A DNA stretch of 6,443 nt from Phycisphaerae bacterium (GTDB taxonomy: Bacteria > Planctomycetota > Phycisphaerae > UBA1845 > Fen-1342): the NCBI GenBank assembly GCA_022842805.1, contig JALHOX010000264.1, positions 1 to 6,443 of the forward strand, read 5' to 3'. Below the pieces are notes generated by a model. The model did not search any database and had not been told where the DNA came from. It was given only the letters and a program-made list of their open reading frames with translations. Shown piece after piece: positions 5,481-6,443 of this stretch. The position numbers were made by a program, and so were the translations under genes. Each line of letters begins with the position of its first letter. The first letter of the stretch is position 1.

Positions 5481-6443
5481 TTAGTTTTTCCGCACCGGCT
5501 GCGTCTCCGCCACGCAAACCCGCGTACAGATCACGCCGCCCGAAGCGCCGCAATCGGTGCCGGGCGGGAACACCTGACACGAACCGTCGCCGTAGCAGCA
5601 GGTCACGCCTGTGGTCGGACAGGCCGCACCCGGCCCGCCGCAGATCGAGCCGCCGCTCGCGGCGCAATCCGCAGGCGCGACCACGCTGCACGAGCCGCTC
5701 GGCAGGCAGCAAGGCTGCGGCGGCGGCGGACAGGTCGAACCGCACGGCGTACCACCACTCGCGGCGCAATCCGCGGGCAGCGCGACGCTGCACGACCCAT
5801 CGCCCAGACAACACGGGACCGGCGTCGGCGTCGGGCAGGGTTGGCCCGGACCGCCGCAGGCAGTGCCGCCGGCCGCGGTGCAATCGGTCGGCGTCACCAC
5901 GCTGCACGAACCGTTCGGCAGGCAGCACGGGACCGGATCGACCACCGGCTCACAATTGACCGGGATGCGGACCTTGTCGCAGCACTCCTCCTGCTGACAG
6001 TTCGGATCGCACGCCGCCACCGCACCGCTCGACGCCTCCGAGTAGGCGGCGAACAGGAACGACGACGATGCCGAGGCATACCACGAAGCCGACGCCGAGA
6101 ACTGCGCGGCGGCGGCCCACTCGGCGGCCCACTCGGCGTACCAACTGGCGGAGAAGGCAAAGGCGAAGAACGCCTCCGCAGCGGCCTGCGCGGCGGCCAC
6201 CGCATTCGCCGCGGCAATCACCTGCACCTGCGCGTTGACGAAGACCGCGACGGCGGCCTGCGCCTGAGCGCCGGCGACCGCCACAGCCTCAGCCAGCGCC
6301 AACGTATTTCCACCGCAAGCGGCCGCGAACGCATCGGCCTCCGCAGCGGCGGCGGCTTGGGCATTCGCCTGCGCTGCAGCCGCGGCCTGCGCCAGAGCGG
6401 CAGCAGCAGCCTGGGCTTCCGCCGCAGCCACCGCGCAAGCAGC
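5481..6443 (-). CDS. Ala-X alternating, cysteine-repeat protein, probably extracellular; 5' end outside window
   Basis: The frame is open to the right edge (preceding codons read A-A-C-A), so the GTG at 6431 is probably internal and any signal peptide lies outside. Numbering from that codon, residues 2-127 show strict two-residue periodicity. Residues 2-38 have Ala at every even position. After a CGGNT turn (39-43) the odd positions are only A, V, F or W until 121. Residues 93-122 repeat an aromatic motif (FSASWYAEW, then FSASASWYASAS). A Cys-rich linker (141-160) leads to four tandem repeats of 28-31 residues, each CC-x2-[NDS]-G-S-C ... D-C ... GG-x2-C ... C with six cysteines. Similar CC-x-DGSC repeats are, from memory, common in predicted secreted planctomycete proteins of unknown function. 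Even cysteine number suggests disulfides and an extracellular location. Function is unknown; a structural surface or fibre protein is an inference. A terminator follows 66 nt downstream. Confidence 0.85.
   Translation of the reverse strand, partial: AACAVAAAEAQAAAAALAQAAAAAQANAQAAAAAEADAFAAACGGNTLALAEAVAVAGAQAQAAVAVFVNAQVQVIAAANAVAAAQAAAEAFFAFAFSASWYAEWAAEWAAAAQFSASASWYASASSSFLFAAYSEASSGAVAACDPNCQQEECCDKVRIPVNCEPVVDPVPCCLPNGSCSVVTPTDCTAAGGTACGGPGQPCPTPTPVPCCLGDGSCSVALPADCAASGGTPCGSTCPPPPQPCCLPSGSCSVVAPADCAASGGSICGGPGAACPTTGVTCCYGDGSCQVFPPGTDCGASGGVICTRVCVAETQPVRKN
5514..5927 (-). repeat. Four tandem six-cysteine repeats (about 102-114 nt period)
   Basis: Units lie at 5927-5835, 5813-5730, 5711-5619 and 5600-5514, counted from the CC pair to the last Cys; CC-to-CC spacings are 38, 34 and 37 codons. 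Units 1-3 are also similar at the DNA level: on the plus strand all share a GCAATC core and an ACGCTGCACGA core. This points to tandem duplication. Unit 4, at the C-terminus, is the most diverged (CCYGDGSC, one extra residue before DC). Pro-rich spacers (PTPTPVP, PPPPQP) separate units. Confidence 0.9.

Noticed and set aside
5514..5927. CRISPR array
   Set aside because: The repeats are 100-nt-scale, imperfect and in frame with a coding sequence; there are no short identical repeats with unique spacers.
5239..5928. 230-residue N-terminal extension of DprA
   Set aside because: It crosses the terminator and overlaps the cysteine-repeat gene in another frame. DprA homology begins at the ATG at 5238.

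Overview
The window is 6.4 kb of GC-rich, gene-dense bacterial DNA and probably comes from a member of the Planctomycetota. Three things point there: a DUF1559-type (H-x-DG) prepilin-like protein, a secreted protein with tandem CC-x2-GSC cysteine repeats, and a membrane-anchored HEAT-like protein beside an exported cyclophilin. The phylum assignment is inference from gene content; no rRNA or other marker gene is present.

Layout, left to right. (1) 1-668 (+): the 3' end of a prepilin-like DUF1559 protein whose N-terminus lies outside the window. (2) 736-2367 (+): an exported cyclophilin-type peptidyl-prolyl isomerase. It has a signal peptide, an extra beta-rich N-terminal domain and a long Pro/Ala tail ending in four 15-nt repeats. 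(3) 2447-3337 (+): a single-pass membrane protein with HEAT-like helical repeats. (4) 3468-3965 (+): a non-haem ferritin with a complete ferroxidase centre and a strong ribosome binding site. (5) 4033-5238 (-): DprA, the RecA loader for incoming single-stranded DNA in natural transformation, convergent with ferritin. (6) 5376-5415: a clear intrinsic terminator on the minus strand. (7) 5481-6443 (-): the 3' part of a gene for an unusual protein, an alternating Ala-X region followed by four six-cysteine repeats. Its start lies beyond the right edge.

The genes do not form one pathway. Cyclophilin and the HEAT-like protein may be co-transcribed (79-nt gap) and both are predicted to act at or outside the membrane. 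Ferritin has its own leader, with a candidate promoter and small repeats. dprA stands alone, downstream of the terminated minus-strand gene.

The most interesting item is the last gene. For about 125 residues, up to the window edge, nearly every second residue is Ala or another hydrophobic residue, and polar residues sit almost entirely on the other parity, with a single parity flip at a CGGNT turn. Ala codons are mixed, so this is a protein-level pattern and not a simple DNA microsatellite. It suggests a silk-like or amyloid-like beta structure joined to a disulfide-rich extracellular repeat domain. Also notable is an exact 15-nt sequence shared between the ferritin leader and the region upstream of dprA.
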